Source: Sphaerisporangium fuscum (lineage in GTDB: Bacteria; Actinomycetota; Actinomycetes; Streptosporangiales; Streptosporangiaceae). From it: DNA of 64,000 nt. The stretch covers positions 124,001-188,000 of the forward strand of contig NZ_JAHDTF010000013.1 of assembly GCF_018531465.1 (NCBI RefSeq), written 5' to 3'. Below, in pieces: positions 34,823 through 43,409 of the stretch. Both the position numbers and the translations under genes were made by a program. The notes beneath the pieces were generated by a model, which saw only the letters and a list, made by a program, of their open reading frames with translations, had not been told where the DNA came from and made no database searches. Within the stretch, counting starts at the first letter, position 1. Every line of letters starts with the position of its first letter.

Positions 34823-35938
34823 TCAGCCGCCGGAGGTGTCCAGTTCGGCCGACTCCGGGACGGCGGGGGTGTCGTAGGGGTCGTCGAGCCAGCCGTCGGG
34901 GAGGTGGACCCGCTCACGGGCGGTGGACTTGCCGCGCGGGCCGTCGGCGGCCTCCCCCGGCCAGGGCTGGTCGGCGGGCAGGCGGGCCAGGTGCTCGCCC
35001 AGCTCGGCCAGGGAGCCGGCCGTGGCGAGCTCGCGGCGCAGCTGCGCGCCGACGGTGAAGCCCTTGAGGTACCACCCGACGTGCTTGCGGAAGTCGAGGA
35101 CGCCATGGGTCTCGCTGCCGAAGCACTCCACCAGCAGCCGCGCGTGCCGCGCCATCGTGGCGGCGACCTCCCCCAGCGTGGGCCGCGCCCGCTCGGGCCG
35201 CCCCTCGAAGGCGTTGTCGAGGTCGCCGAACAGCCAGGGGCGGCCCAGGCAGCCCCGGCCGACCACCACGCCGTCGCAGCCGGTGCGCTCGGTCATGCGG
35301 ATGGCGTCGTCGGCGCTCCAGATGTCGCCGTTGCCGAGCACGGGGATCTCCGGGACGGCGTCCTTGAGCCGGGCGATGGCGTCCCAGTCGGCGGTGCCGC
35401 CGTAGTGCTGCACGGCCGTGCGCCCGTGGAGGGCGACGGCGCTCACGCCCTCCTGCACGGCGATGCGGCCGGCGTCGAGGTAGGTGAGGTGGTCGTCGTC
35501 GATGCCCTTGCGCATCTTCATGGTCACCGGCAGCGTGCCGGCGTTCGCGACGGCGGCCCGCAGGATCCGGCGCAGCAGGTCGCGCTTGTACGGCAGCGCC
35601 GAGCCGCCTCCGCGCCGCGTGACCTTGGGCACCGGGCAGCCGAAGTTCAGGTCGACGTGGTCGGCCAGGCCCTCCTCCGCGATGATCTTGACAGCCCTGC
35701 CCACGATGTCCGGGTCGACCCCGTACAACTGGATGCTCCGCGGCCGCTCACCGGGCTCGAAGCGGATCATGGCCATGGTCTTGGCGTTGCGCTCCACCAG
35801 GGCCCGGGTGGTGATCATCTCCGAGACGTAGAGGCCGCCGCCCTGCTCCCGGCACAGGGTGCGGAAGGGCGCGTTGGTGACGCCCGCCATGGGGGCGAGC
35901 ACCACGGGGGGCCAGACCTCGATCGCACCGATTTTCAC
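34823..35938 (-). CDS. dusB: tRNA-dihydrouridine synthase DusB
   Basis: A 371-residue FMN enzyme that reduces uridines in the tRNA D-loop. It shows VVLAPMAGVTNAPFRTLCRE at the N terminus, the catalytic Cys in DLNFGCPVPKVTRRGGG, KMRKGIDD, LHGRTAVQHYGGTADWDAI and GNGDIWSADDA, and the FMN-phosphate loop GVVVGRGCLGRPWLF. The start is GTG 35938, with AAAGGG just upstream. It converges with the helicase gene. The C-terminal 60 residues are more variable and acidic. Confidence 0.95.
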   Translation of the reverse strand: MKIGAIEVWPPVVLAPMAGVTNAPFRTLCREQGGGLYVSEMITTRALVERNAKTMAMIRFEPGERPRSIQLYGVDPDIVGRAVKIIAEEGLADHVDLNFGCPVPKVTRRGGGSALPYKRDLLRRILRAAVANAGTLPVTMKMRKGIDDDHLTYLDAGRIAVQEGVSAVALHGRTAVQHYGGTADWDAIARLKDAVPEIPVLGNGDIWSADDAIRMTERTGCDGVVVGRGCLGRPWLFGDLDNAFEGRPERARPTLGEVAATMARHARLLVECFGSETHGVLDFRKHVGWYLKGFTVGAQLRRELATAGSLAELGEHLARLPADQPWPGEAADGPRGKSTARERVHLPDGWLDDPYDTPAVPESAELDTSGG

Positions 35939-36069
35939 CCGCCCTTTCTACCCGAACGCCGCACCCGGCGCGCCGGCCGCCCGGTCGGGCCCTCCCGCGT
36001 GGACCGGGGGCGGCGCGGGCGGTTAGATTGGCATCAGGTGCCGCTTCCTGCGACGTTGGAGGCCCCGGA

Positions 36070-36729
36070 ATGCTGCTGAGGTTGCGTATCTCACTGCCCG
36101 ACCGCCCCGGGTCCCTGAGCCAGGTCACGCGCGTCCTCGGAGTGGCGGGGGCCGACATCATCCAGCTCGTGGTGCTGGAGCGGGGCGAGGGGCGCGCCGT
36201 GGACGACCTCACGGTGTTCTGGCCCGACTCGGCGCCGCGCGCCGACCTGCTGCACGGGCTCGAAGGCGTCTCCGGCGTCACCGTCGAAGGGGTCTGGGGC
36301 ACCAGAGAGGCGCCGGGCACCTACCCCGAGCTGGAGATCCTCAAGTACATCACCACGGCCGGCGACCGGGCCCTGGCCACGCTGATCGACTCGCTGCCGG
36401 TGCTGTTCAGCGCCGACTGGGCCGCCGCCGCGACCGAGGACTCGCCGCGAGCGGTGGTGCACTCGAGCTGGCGGGCCCCGAAGGACGACATCCCGTTCCC
36501 GCCGATCACGCCGCCCCGGCCACAGGCCCACACCCTGCCCTCGGGGCTGCACATCGTCTCGGCGCCGCTGCCGCCGCTGGCGCTGACATTCATGCTGGCC
36601 AGGTCCGAGGGGCCGCCCTTCCACCGCATCGAGGTCCACCGGCTCACCCGCATCCTCGAGATCTTCCTGACCCTGCCGGCGGTGGAGCGCGGCATCGCCC
36701 GCACCTTCCGCGGGTCGCCCGCCCGCTGA
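36070..36729 (+). CDS. ACT-domain protein
   Basis: A 219-residue protein. The first 75 residues form an ACT domain (LRLRISLPDRPGSLSQVTRVLGVAGADI), the kind used to sense amino acids. The rest has no recognised motif except Pro-rich segments around residues 145-160. It is similar to actinobacterial proteins annotated as amino acid-binding ACT domain protein. ATG 36070 has a GGAGG site and is preferred over the open frame from 36028. It diverges from dusB and precedes the tRNA cluster. Confidence 0.8.
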   Translation: MLLRLRISLPDRPGSLSQVTRVLGVAGADIIQLVVLERGEGRAVDDLTVFWPDSAPRADLLHGLEGVSGVTVEGVWGTREAPGTYPELEILKYITTAGDRALATLIDSLPVLFSADWAAAATEDSPRAVVHSSWRAPKDDIPFPPITPPRPQAHTLPSGLHIVSAPLPPLALTFMLARSEGPPFHRIEVHRLTRILEIFLTLPAVERGIARTFRGSPAR

Positions 36730-36767
36730 GCGCGCCGACGGCCCGGACGCCGCCGATCGCCCTCCGG

Positions 36768-36798
36768 TTAGGCACCGGAGCGGAAAACCCGCTAGAGT
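36768..36798 (+). promoter_or_regulatory. Probable promoter of the tRNA cluster
   Basis: TAGAGT at 36793-36798 is a good -10 box for stable RNA genes in Actinobacteria. TTAGGC at 36768-36773 is a weak -35 with a 19-bp spacer. The tRNA-Gly gene starts 43 bp downstream. Confidence 0.4.
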
Positions 36799-36840
36799 TC
36801 CTTCTCGTCGCCGAGGGAGGGCAACCTCCCCGCACGACAC

Positions 36841-36913
36841 GCGGACGTGGCTCAGCTGGTAGAGCATCACCTTGCCAAGGTGAGGGTCGCGGGTTCGAAT
36901 CCCGTCGTCCGCT
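36841..36913 (+). tRNA. tRNA-Gly (GCC)
   Basis: A full cloverleaf of 73 nt. The acceptor GCGGACG pairs with CGTCCGC, the D arm is GCTC-AGCTGGTAGA-GC, the anticodon stem CACCT with loop TGCCAAG gives anticodon GCC, and the T arm is GCGGGTTCGAATCCCGT. CCA is not encoded. It is the first of three tRNAs in a row. Confidence 0.97.
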
Positions 36914-36943
36914 CGGAGAGGTCTCCGCGCAGAGGCCTCGCCC

Positions 36944-37014
36944 GGTGGAGTGGCCGAGAGGCGAGGCAGCGGCCTGCAAAGCCGCGTACACGGGTTCAAA
37001 TCCCGTCTCCACCT
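36944..37014 (+). tRNA. tRNA-Cys (GCA)
   Basis: A 71-nt cloverleaf. The acceptor GGTGGAG pairs with CTCCACC, the anticodon arm GCGGC-CTGCAAA-GCCGC gives anticodon GCA, and the T arm is ACGGGTTCAAATCCCGT. CCA is not encoded. It lies 30 bp after tRNA-Gly. Confidence 0.97.
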
Positions 37015-37034
37015 CGGCGCGTAGATCAAAGCAA

Positions 37035-37109
37035 GGGCGATTAGCTCAGTGGGAGAGCGCTACCTTGACACGGTAGAGGTCACTGGTTCAATCCCAGTAT
37101 CGCCCACCA
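37035..37109 (+). tRNA. tRNA-Val (GAC), CCA encoded
   Basis: The acceptor GGGCGAT pairs with ATCGCCC, the anticodon arm CTACC-TTGACAC-GGTAG gives anticodon GAC, and the T arm is CACTGGTTCAATCCCAGT. Discriminator A at 37106 is followed by an encoded CCA. It lies 20 bp after tRNA-Cys. Confidence 0.97.
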
Positions 37110-37122
37110 CACCGATCACAGA

Positions 37123-37151
37123 CCCCGCTTCTCCTCCGAGAGGCGGGGTTT
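37123..37151 (+). terminator. Terminator of the tRNA operon
   Basis: An 11-bp stem (one G-T pair) between CCCCGCTTCTC and GAGAGGCGGGG with a 4-nt loop, followed by TTT, 13 bp after tRNA-Val. Confidence 0.8.
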
Positions 37152-37332
37152 CGGCTTGTCCGGCCGAGGCGCACGGTCACCTGTTCAGCTCCTTTCATGT
37201 CCATTGTCCAGGCTGGCGGCGGATCTGGCCAGAAGGCACATTCGCGTAACCACGGGAGGGAAATGTGCCTTCTTCCCTCCTTACGGCGAACCGGTGAATC
37301 ATCTGGGTCAACCGAATCGGAAGGACCTGGAA

Positions 37333-37890
37333 ATGACGAGAATCGCCATTGTCGTCGGCAGCACACGGCCGGGCCGGATCGGCCGGAACGTGGCCGAGTG
37401 GGCGCACAGGATCGCCTCGAAGCGCACCGAGGCCGAGTACGAGATCGTCGACCTCGCCGACCAGAACCTGCCGCTCTACGACGAGGAGATCCCGGCCGCC
37501 GTCGGCCGGTACGCCGGGGAGCACACCAGGCGCTGGGCCGAGATCGTCCGCCGGTACGACGGCTACCTCGTGGTCACGCCGGAGTACAACCACGCCCCGC
37601 CCGCCGCATTGAAGAACGCATTCGACTTCGTGCACGCCGAATGGCGCAACAAGGCCATCGGTTTCGTGGGTTACGGGGCGGCGGGCGGCGCGCGTGCCGT
37701 CGAGCACCTGAAGCTGGTGGCGGTCGAGTTGAGCATCGCTCCGGTCTCCGCCCAACTCGGGCTGCTGATACCAGGGGATTTCCCGAATTACCCCGAGTTC
37801 GGGCCGCTCGAAATCCGTGAATCCGAACTGCACCGCGTGCTCGACCAGCTCGAGTCCTGGTCGAAGGCGCTGGCCACCGTTTCCGCCTGA
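37333..37890 (+). CDS. NADPH-dependent FMN reductase
   Basis: A 185-residue flavodoxin-like reductase. IVVGSTRPGRIGRNVAEW is the FMN-phosphate loop and TPEYNHAPPAALKNAFD the isoalloxazine-contacting GEYN-type loop; both are characteristic of the NADPH-dependent FMN reductase / azoreductase family. ATG 37333 has AAGGA. The next gene, 89 bp downstream, is an HxlR regulator, and this pairing is common for redox- or aldehyde-responsive reductases. Confidence 0.9.
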   Translation: MTRIAIVVGSTRPGRIGRNVAEWAHRIASKRTEAEYEIVDLADQNLPLYDEEIPAAVGRYAGEHTRRWAEIVRRYDGYLVVTPEYNHAPPAALKNAFDFVHAEWRNKAIGFVGYGAAGGARAVEHLKLVAVELSIAPVSAQLGLLIPGDFPNYPEFGPLEIRESELHRVLDQLESWSKALATVSA

Positions 37891-37979
37891 ACGGCGCGGC
37901 CCCCTGCCGTCCGACCGGCGGGGATGGCGGAACGACCGCTCACGTGGAAAAATCGTGTTCTCTCGGGAAAGGGAGCACG

Positions 37980-38369
37980 ATGCCGGCAGAGTCCCGACTT
38001 TCCGACGGCGTGGAGCCGGACGTGTGCGCGGCCTTCCGTGACGCGCTCGACCGGGTCGGGAGCAAGTGGGGGCTGGCGATCCTCGCGGCCGCGAGCGAAG
38101 GCCCTGTCCGTTTCGCCGAGCTCAACCGCATGATCCCCGGCATCAGCCGCCGCATGCTCACCCTCACCCTGCGCACCCTCGAACGCGACGGCATGCTCGT
38201 CCGCACGGTGCACCCCACGGTGCCCCCGCAGGTCGAGTACACGGCCACGTCCCTGGCCAAAGATCTCTTCGCCTCCACCCGCGCCCTGTCGGCCTGGGCG
38301 GAGAACAACCACGAGAAGATCGCCGCCGCCCGCGCCGCCTACGACGACGCCGAGGCCGCCCGCCAGTAG
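37980..38369 (+). CDS. HxlR family transcriptional regulator
   Basis: A 129-residue winged-helix regulator. SKWGLAILAAASEGPVRFAELNRMIPGISRRMLTLTL is the HxlR DNA-binding core, with the wing at VEYTATSLAKDLF. ATG 37980 has a GGGAG site and is preferred over the frame opening at 37944. It probably controls the adjacent FMN reductase gene; no clear operator could be read. Confidence 0.88.
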   Translation: MPAESRLSDGVEPDVCAAFRDALDRVGSKWGLAILAAASEGPVRFAELNRMIPGISRRMLTLTLRTLERDGMLVRTVHPTVPPQVEYTATSLAKDLFASTRALSAWAENNHEKIAAARAAYDDAEAARQ

Positions 38370-38426
38370 GAGCCGTGTCCGGCTCCGGCCGGCACGGTGG
38401 ACGGTCCCGGTGCCGCCCACCGCCGC

Positions 38427-39897
38427 TCAGCCGGGTTCGATCACCGGGCGGCGGAAGCGGCGGGGCCCCGGCTCCTCCGGGGGACGCAGTGCCGAAAGGG
38501 CCTGGTCAAGCGCACGCTCGACGGCTCCCCCGGTGTCGATCTCCACGGCCTTCGGCCACGGGGCCGCCGCGGCGGCCATGGCCTCGCCGACGGCCCGGCC
38601 GGCGTCCGAGATCCCGCCGACGCGCCCGGCCAGACGTCCGGCCGTGACCTCCGGTGGCGCCGAGCAGCGCAGGGCGACCAGGTCGCTCGCGGTCCCGTCC
38701 GCGACCCGCGCCGCGGCGGCCCGGCCCTCGGCGCCGGTCCACGACGCGTCCACGATGACCGGCTCTCCGTGGCCGAGCAGCATCCGGGCCCGCGCCAGCA
38801 GCTCGCCGTACGTCGATCCCTTCCCCGAACGCCGCCCGGGCGGCCTGGGTGGGCGCGAGGCCGGCGAGCTCCTTCCGGACGCGGTCGCTGCTCAGCAGCG
38901 TGTACCCGAGCCGGTCGGCGAGGGCGGCGGCCAGGGTCGACTTGCCCGACCCGGGCGGTCCCCCGACGAGGACGAGCCTGACGGCCCCCGCCCGCAGGTG
39001 GCGCAGGGCGAGCGCGGCCAGCTCACGCGCCTCGGACGCCGCGGCGTCCGCCCCCTGCCCGTGCCGCAGGCAGGCCACCTTGGCGCGGACGAACGCCCGG
39101 TAGGCCACGTAGTGGTGCCACAGCGACGGCGGCGCGGGGTCGCCGGAGAACTCCGCGTACCAGTGCAGGAACCGCTCGGCCTGCCGGGGGACGCCGAGCC
39201 GTTCCAGGTCCATGGCCAGGAACGCGGCGTCGTCCAGGCCGTCGAGGAAGCGCAGCCGTTCGTCGAATTCCAGGCAGTCGAGGATCCTCGGCCCGTCGTC
39301 CAGGCAGAAGACGTCCTCGGCCATCAGGTCGCCGTGGCCGTCGACGATCCTGCCCTCGGCCACGCGGGCGGCCAGCAGCGGCCCCCGGCCGTCGAGGAAC
39401 CGCAGCGTGAGCCGTTCGATCCCGGCGGCCACCTCGGGGGCGAGCACCGGGTCGGGCAGCCCGCGCACCTGGTCGAAGCTCGCCGTCCACCGGGATCGCA
39501 GCGCCGCCGCGCCGCCCTGCTCGTCGACCTCCGGGCCGCGCCGCGCCCGCGAGTGCATGCTCGCCAGCGTCCGCGCGACCAGCCGCAGGTGGTCGTCCAC
39601 CGGCTCCCCCGAGCGGATCAACGTGGACAGGCGCCGCTCCTCGGGCATGCGGCGCATCACCACGAGGTGCTCGCAGGGCCGCCCGTCGGGGCCGAGAACG
39701 TCGGCGACGCCCTCGTAGACGTCGGGGGCGAGCCGCCGGTTCAGCTCGACCTCCTCCCGGCAGACCCGGCGCCGGGTCTCCCGGCGGGTGAAGTCGAGGA
39801 AGCCGAGGTCCACCGGCTTCTTCAGCTTGTACGCGCGATCACCGAGGAGCAGCACGACACCGGCGTGCGTCTCCTTCATCTCCGCCCACGGCCTCAT
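38427..39897 (-). pseudogene. Aminoglycoside phosphotransferase-like / AAA kinase (Rv2004c-like), frameshifted
   Basis: The protein starts at ATG 39897 (MRPWAEMKETHAGVV) and has a phosphotransferase-like half (VDGHGDLMAEDVFC corresponds to the HGDLxxxN loop) followed by a P-loop kinase half (VGGPPGSGKSTLAAAL, then SSDRVRKELAG). The frame then breaks near 38812-38825: after AAFGEG one extra base shifts it, and the rest (STYGELLARARMLLG, EPVIVDASWT) continues in another frame to the TGA at 38427. Removing one base would give about 490 residues, the family's usual length. Mycobacterial Rv2004c is a DosR-regulon member. Either a real recent inactivation or a sequencing error; which one cannot be decided here. 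Confidence 0.75.
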
Positions 39898-40001
39898 CGG
39901 TGGTCCCCCCGCGATCGGCCCGCCCGGCGGGCTCCGCTCCCCGGATACCTACCTTCCCCGGCCCGAGGCCGTCAGGCCACGGCGGGACGACCGGCGCGGT
40001 C

Positions 40002-40037
40002 GGGCCGGAGGTCCCTCCATCGCGGGACGTTCGGCCG
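40002..40037. promoter_or_regulatory. Two DosR/DevR-like boxes in the divergent spacer
   Basis: GGGACCTCCGGCCC (minus strand, 40015-40002) and GGGACGTTCGGCCG (plus strand, 40024-40037) each match the core DosR pattern GGGACTTTNGGCCC at 12 of 14 positions or better. They stand 8 bp apart, between genes whose mycobacterial relatives (Rv2004c and Hrp1/Rv2626c) belong to the DosR hypoxia regulon. Confidence 0.6.
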
Positions 40038-40111
40038 CTGCGTCCCTCCGCCGCCGCGTAGTGCGATGAGGTGGACGGGCGGAACCGCCCTCGCCCTCCG
40101 GAGGAGGCACG

Positions 40112-40603
40112 ATGAAGCTCGAGAGCATGACCGCGGCCGACGTCATGAGCCGGATGCTCATCACCGTGAAGCCGGACGAGTCTCCCCTGATGGCCTGGGA
40201 GCTGATGCGCCGCGGCGGCATCCACCACCTGCCCGTGGTGGATTCGCGGTCGCGGGTCGTCGGTGTGCTGAAACAGGCGGACATCGCCGAGCACTGGTCG
40301 GGCGGCCCGGCCGAGCAGTCCAAGGTGGGGGTGGGGCGCCTGCTGGCCCGGCGCAGGTGCCCGCACGTGCCGCCGGACGCCTCGATCAGCGAGGTGGCCG
40401 CCATGATGATCGATCTGGACGTCGACGTGGTGCCCGTGATCGGCGACTCCCAGAGGCTCGAGGGGCTGATCACGGCCACCGACGTGCTGCGGGCGGTCGC
40501 GGGACGCGACATGCCCTCGCGCCCCTCCAACGTGGTCACCGGGCTCTTCCACCTGGAGCCGGTCCTGCCGCCCCAGCCGGGCGCCCCGTTCGAGGAGCTC
40601 TGA
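40112..40603 (+). CDS. CBS-domain protein (Hrp1-like)
   Basis: A 163-residue protein with two CBS domains (about 6-62 and 76-132). The paired motifs are HHLPVVDSRSRVVGVLKQADI and VDVVPVIGDSQRLEGLITATDVL, and a short Pro-rich tail follows. Tandem CBS pairs bind adenine nucleotides; Hrp1 of Mycobacterium is a hypoxia-induced stand-alone example of this size. ATG 40112 has a strong GGAGGAGG site. Two DosR-like boxes lie 74-110 bp upstream. Confidence 0.88.
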   Translation: MKLESMTAADVMSRMLITVKPDESPLMAWELMRRGGIHHLPVVDSRSRVVGVLKQADIAEHWSGGPAEQSKVGVGRLLARRRCPHVPPDASISEVAAMMIDLDVDVVPVIGDSQRLEGLITATDVLRAVAGRDMPSRPSNVVTGLFHLEPVLPPQPGAPFEEL

Positions 40604-40618
40604 GAACGGCCCCGGCGC

Positions 40619-41863
40619 TCAGCTCTCGGGGACGGCCCTGACCAGGCGGCGCGCCACGACGGCGGCCGCGGCCAGCAGGACGACGGTGAAGACGAGGACG
40701 GCGTCCCGTACGGGCGCCAGCTGCACCGCCAGCCCGAGTCCGAGCACCGGGACGGACAGCCCCAGGTAGGCCGCCAGGAACAGGCCCGTCAGCGTCTCCC
40801 CGCGCCGCTGCGGCTCGGCCAGGGCCATGGTCGTGGAGGCGCTGCCCTTGAAGACCGTCCCGGCGGCGGCCCCGGACACGGCCCCGCCTGCCAGGAACAT
40901 CGTGGCCGCGGACAGCCAGATCGCGGCGGTCAGCATGACGAGCCCGGCCGCGAGCAGGGACAGCCCGAGCAGCAGCTGGGTACGGGCGGGGCGGCGGGCC
41001 AGCAGGATCTGCGCGGTGGCGGCCGAGCCGAAGACCAGGAACGTGGCCAGGCCCGCGACGGCCGGCGAGGCGACGTGCAGGCTCTTCAGCACGACGGGCG
41101 CGAGCGAGGTGAACAGCCCGAAGACCGCGAAGGCGATCAGCGCCGCCATGGCCGCCCCGAAGAACTCACGCCGGGCGTGGGCCGGGACGCTGGTCCGCTG
41201 CGGGCGGTACCGCGGCCGGGGGCCGGGACGGTCGACCGTCTCGGGGGCCACCAGCACCGCGACGACGCCGAGGCCGAGCAGGACGAGGAACACCAGGTAC
41301 GGCGTGCGCAGCGACCCGGACGAGTGCTCCACGAGAAGGCCCGACATCAGCGTCCCGAGGCCGAGCCCGCCGAGGTTGGCGGCGGTCGCCACGACGTTGG
41401 CCCGCGTGCCGGAGGTGCCCGGCCTCGCGCGGCGGTGCAGATCGTCCAGGTAGGCCGTGGCGGTCGCCGTCAGCAGGCCTACGCTGAGCCCTGACAGCAG
41501 CCGCCCCGCGATCAGCGCGGGAACGGACGTCCCGAGCGCGAACACGACCCCCGAGGCGATGCTCAGCGCGATGGACGGGAGCAGCAGCCTGCGGCGTCCG
41601 AACCAGTCCGACAGGTGCCCGGCCAGGAACAGCGAGACCAGCACGCCGAGGGCGTAGACCGCGAACACGATCGTGAGCATGAACGTGCCGAACCCGTTCA
41701 CGTGCTGGTAGAGCGGGTACAAAGGCGTCGGAACGGTCGAGAACGCCATGGTCAGCGTGAACGCGGCCGCCACGGTCCAGAACCCGAGACGGTGACGCGA
41801 GGCCGCAGGCTCATCCTTCGCGGGAAGTTCCTTCGTGGCCTGGCCTGCCGTGAACAGGGTCAT
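40619..41863 (-). CDS. MFS transporter
   Basis: A permease of about 414 residues with twelve membrane segments. PTPLYPLYQ in helix 1 and GHLSDWFGRRRL (motif A) in loop 2-3 place it with drug- and sugar-efflux type MFS members. AGGAG lies 13 nt before ATG 41863 and 10 nt before GTG 41866, so either could be the start. It is divergent from a LysR gene whose operator lies between them, which suggests the LysR protein controls it. Substrate unknown. Confidence 0.85.
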   Translation of the reverse strand: MTLFTAGQATKELPAKDEPAASRHRLGFWTVAAAFTLTMAFSTVPTPLYPLYQHVNGFGTFMLTIVFAVYALGVLVSLFLAGHLSDWFGRRRLLLPSIALSIASGVVFALGTSVPALIAGRLLSGLSVGLLTATATAYLDDLHRRARPGTSGTRANVVATAANLGGLGLGTLMSGLLVEHSSGSLRTPYLVFLVLLGLGVVAVLVAPETVDRPGPRPRYRPQRTSVPAHARREFFGAAMAALIAFAVFGLFTSLAPVVLKSLHVASPAVAGLATFLVFGSAATAQILLARRPARTQLLLGLSLLAAGLVMLTAAIWLSAATMFLAGGAVSGAAAGTVFKGSASTTMALAEPQRRGETLTGLFLAAYLGLSVPVLGLGLAVQLAPVRDAVLVFTVVLLAAAAVVARRLVRAVPES

Positions 41864-42034
41864 CACTTCGTCCAATCTCCTGCGGCCCGGGAGCGCCCTG
41901 AGGCGACGGCGGGGCCGGCGGGGCCGGCGAGCCCGGCGAGGGCCCGACCGAGGGCCTTCCGGCCCTTCATGGGGACTCGAACGTGGAGGTCAGCGGCCGT
42001 GATTCCTGCTTGGATGCGATAATCAGCGAAGACT

Positions 42035-42055
42035 GTCATCTCCCAACGAGATGAC
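42035..42055. promoter_or_regulatory. LysR-type inverted repeat
   Basis: GTCATCTC-CCAAC-GAGATGAC is a perfect 8-bp inverted repeat with a 5-nt spacer, 25 bp before the LysR start and within the MFS/LysR divergent spacer. It fits an autoregulatory LysR site. Confidence 0.6.
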
Positions 42056-42080
42056 CCCACGTGTCAGCGGAGTGAGGGGC

Positions 42081-42941
42081 ATGGACCTGCGGCAGATGGA
42101 GGTCGCCGTCGCGGTCGCCGACGAGGGAGGGTTCACGGCCGCGGCGCGGCGCCTCCACGTCGTCCAGTCCGCGATCTCCAGCACCGTGCGCGCCCTCGAA
42201 CGCGACCTCGGCGCCCAGCTGTTCGAGCGCACCACCCACCGGGTGGCGCTCACGCCCGCGGGTGAGGCGTTCCTGCCGGCCGCGCGGGCGGCACTGCGGG
42301 CCGCCGACCAGGCGCGCGCCGCGGTGGAGGTCGCCAGGGGGCACCTGCGCGGGAACATCACGGTCGGCACGATGCAGGGCGTCTGGGCGGGACTCGACCG
42401 GGCCCTGGCCCGCATGCGCGAGGAGCACCCGGGGGTGGTGGTCCGGCTGCGGCAGTCGGCCGTCGCCGACATCCGGCAGTGGCTGCGCGAGGGCACGGTC
42501 GACCTCGCCGTGGTCGCGCTCGACCGCCAGCAGCAGCGGGGGCTGTCGACGCGGCTGCTGGCGCGCGAGCAGATGGTGCTGGTGACCGCGCCGGAGTTCC
42601 CCGTGGCGGGCGAGGGCCCGCTCACGCTGGCGGACGCGGCGGCCCTGCCGCTGGTGGAGTTCCGGCCCGGCTGGGCGATCCGCAACTCGGTCGACCGCGC
42701 CTTCCGGGCGGCGGCCGTCGAGCGGGGCGCCGCCTTCGAGGTGAACGACATCCTGGCGGCGGCCGAGATCGTCCGTCAGGGGCTGGCCGCCTGCATCATG
42801 CCGGAGTCGATCGCCGCCCGGTTCCCCTCTCTGGCCACTCGCGGGTTCGCCCAGCACGCGCCCAGCTGGAAGATCATGCTGGTCCGCCCCCGCAGCGAGC
42901 CCACCCCCGCCGTCGCCGCCCTCCTCCACCACATCCCCTGA
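42081..42941 (+). CDS. LysR family transcriptional regulator
   Basis: A 286-residue regulator. The N-terminal helix-turn-helix is GGFTAAARRLHVVQSAISSTVRALERDLGAQLFERT, and the effector domain begins at about residue 90 (GNITVGTMQG). ATG 42081 has GGAGTGAGG upstream and is preferred over an open frame from 42051. It sits divergent to an MFS gene across 217 bp that contain an inverted repeat. The 468 bp downstream hold no gene before the NmrA-like reductase, so that gene is probably not in the same transcript. Confidence 0.9.
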   Translation: MDLRQMEVAVAVADEGGFTAAARRLHVVQSAISSTVRALERDLGAQLFERTTHRVALTPAGEAFLPAARAALRAADQARAAVEVARGHLRGNITVGTMQGVWAGLDRALARMREEHPGVVVRLRQSAVADIRQWLREGTVDLAVVALDRQQQRGLSTRLLAREQMVLVTAPEFPVAGEGPLTLADAAALPLVEFRPGWAIRNSVDRAFRAAAVERGAAFEVNDILAAAEIVRQGLAACIMPESIAARFPSLATRGFAQHAPSWKIMLVRPRSEPTPAVAALLHHIP

Positions 42942-43409
42942 CCCCCCGGCTCGACGATCAGCCACACCGCTCGCCCAGCGGCCACGAACCCCGCCGCCAC
43001 CAGGCTGATCTCGGAGCTCACCGCCTCCCCGCCCGGCGCGGCTCCTCCTCATCGGCGCCGCGACGGCGGGGTGGGGTACGGCGAATCCGACGCCGTTGTG
43101 CGGGTGGGCTGCCGTCGTTGTCCGCTGTAGGTGAGCCACCGTCGTCCGGGGGTCGTGGAGGTGGGTGTCGCGGTGCGGTGGCCCGGCGTTCGGTGTCAGG
43201 CGCCCCGGCTTGACACCTGGCACCTCCATGGCCCAAATTAACTTCGCCACACAGTAACTTCGTGATGCAGCATCTGCGTCACGATGCATTCCGGCCGTCC
43301 CCGGCGTCGCCGCCCGTGCGGCGGCCGGGCCGCCCTCGTCCAGGCCCGCGCACCGGCCGTTCTCGCGGCCGGTTCGCCGCGCGGGCTCCCACCGAAAGGA
43401 ACCCTTCCC
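42942..43409. other. Gene-free gap with a probable promoter and inverted repeat
   Basis: No convincing coding sequence is seen in these 468 bp. At the right end TTGACA (43210-43215), an 18-bp spacer and CAAATT (43234-43239) look like a promoter for the NmrA-like gene, which starts at 43410. An imperfect inverted repeat, GTGATGCAG-CAT-CTGCGTCAC, lies just downstream at 43262-43282 and could be an operator. The transcript would have a leader of about 165 nt. Confidence 0.5.

Noticed and set aside
36841-37109. tRNA cluster as an integration (attachment) site for a mobile element
   Set aside because: No integrase, excisionase, repeated tRNA 3' end or mobile-element gene lies on either side; all three tRNAs are intact and followed by a terminator.
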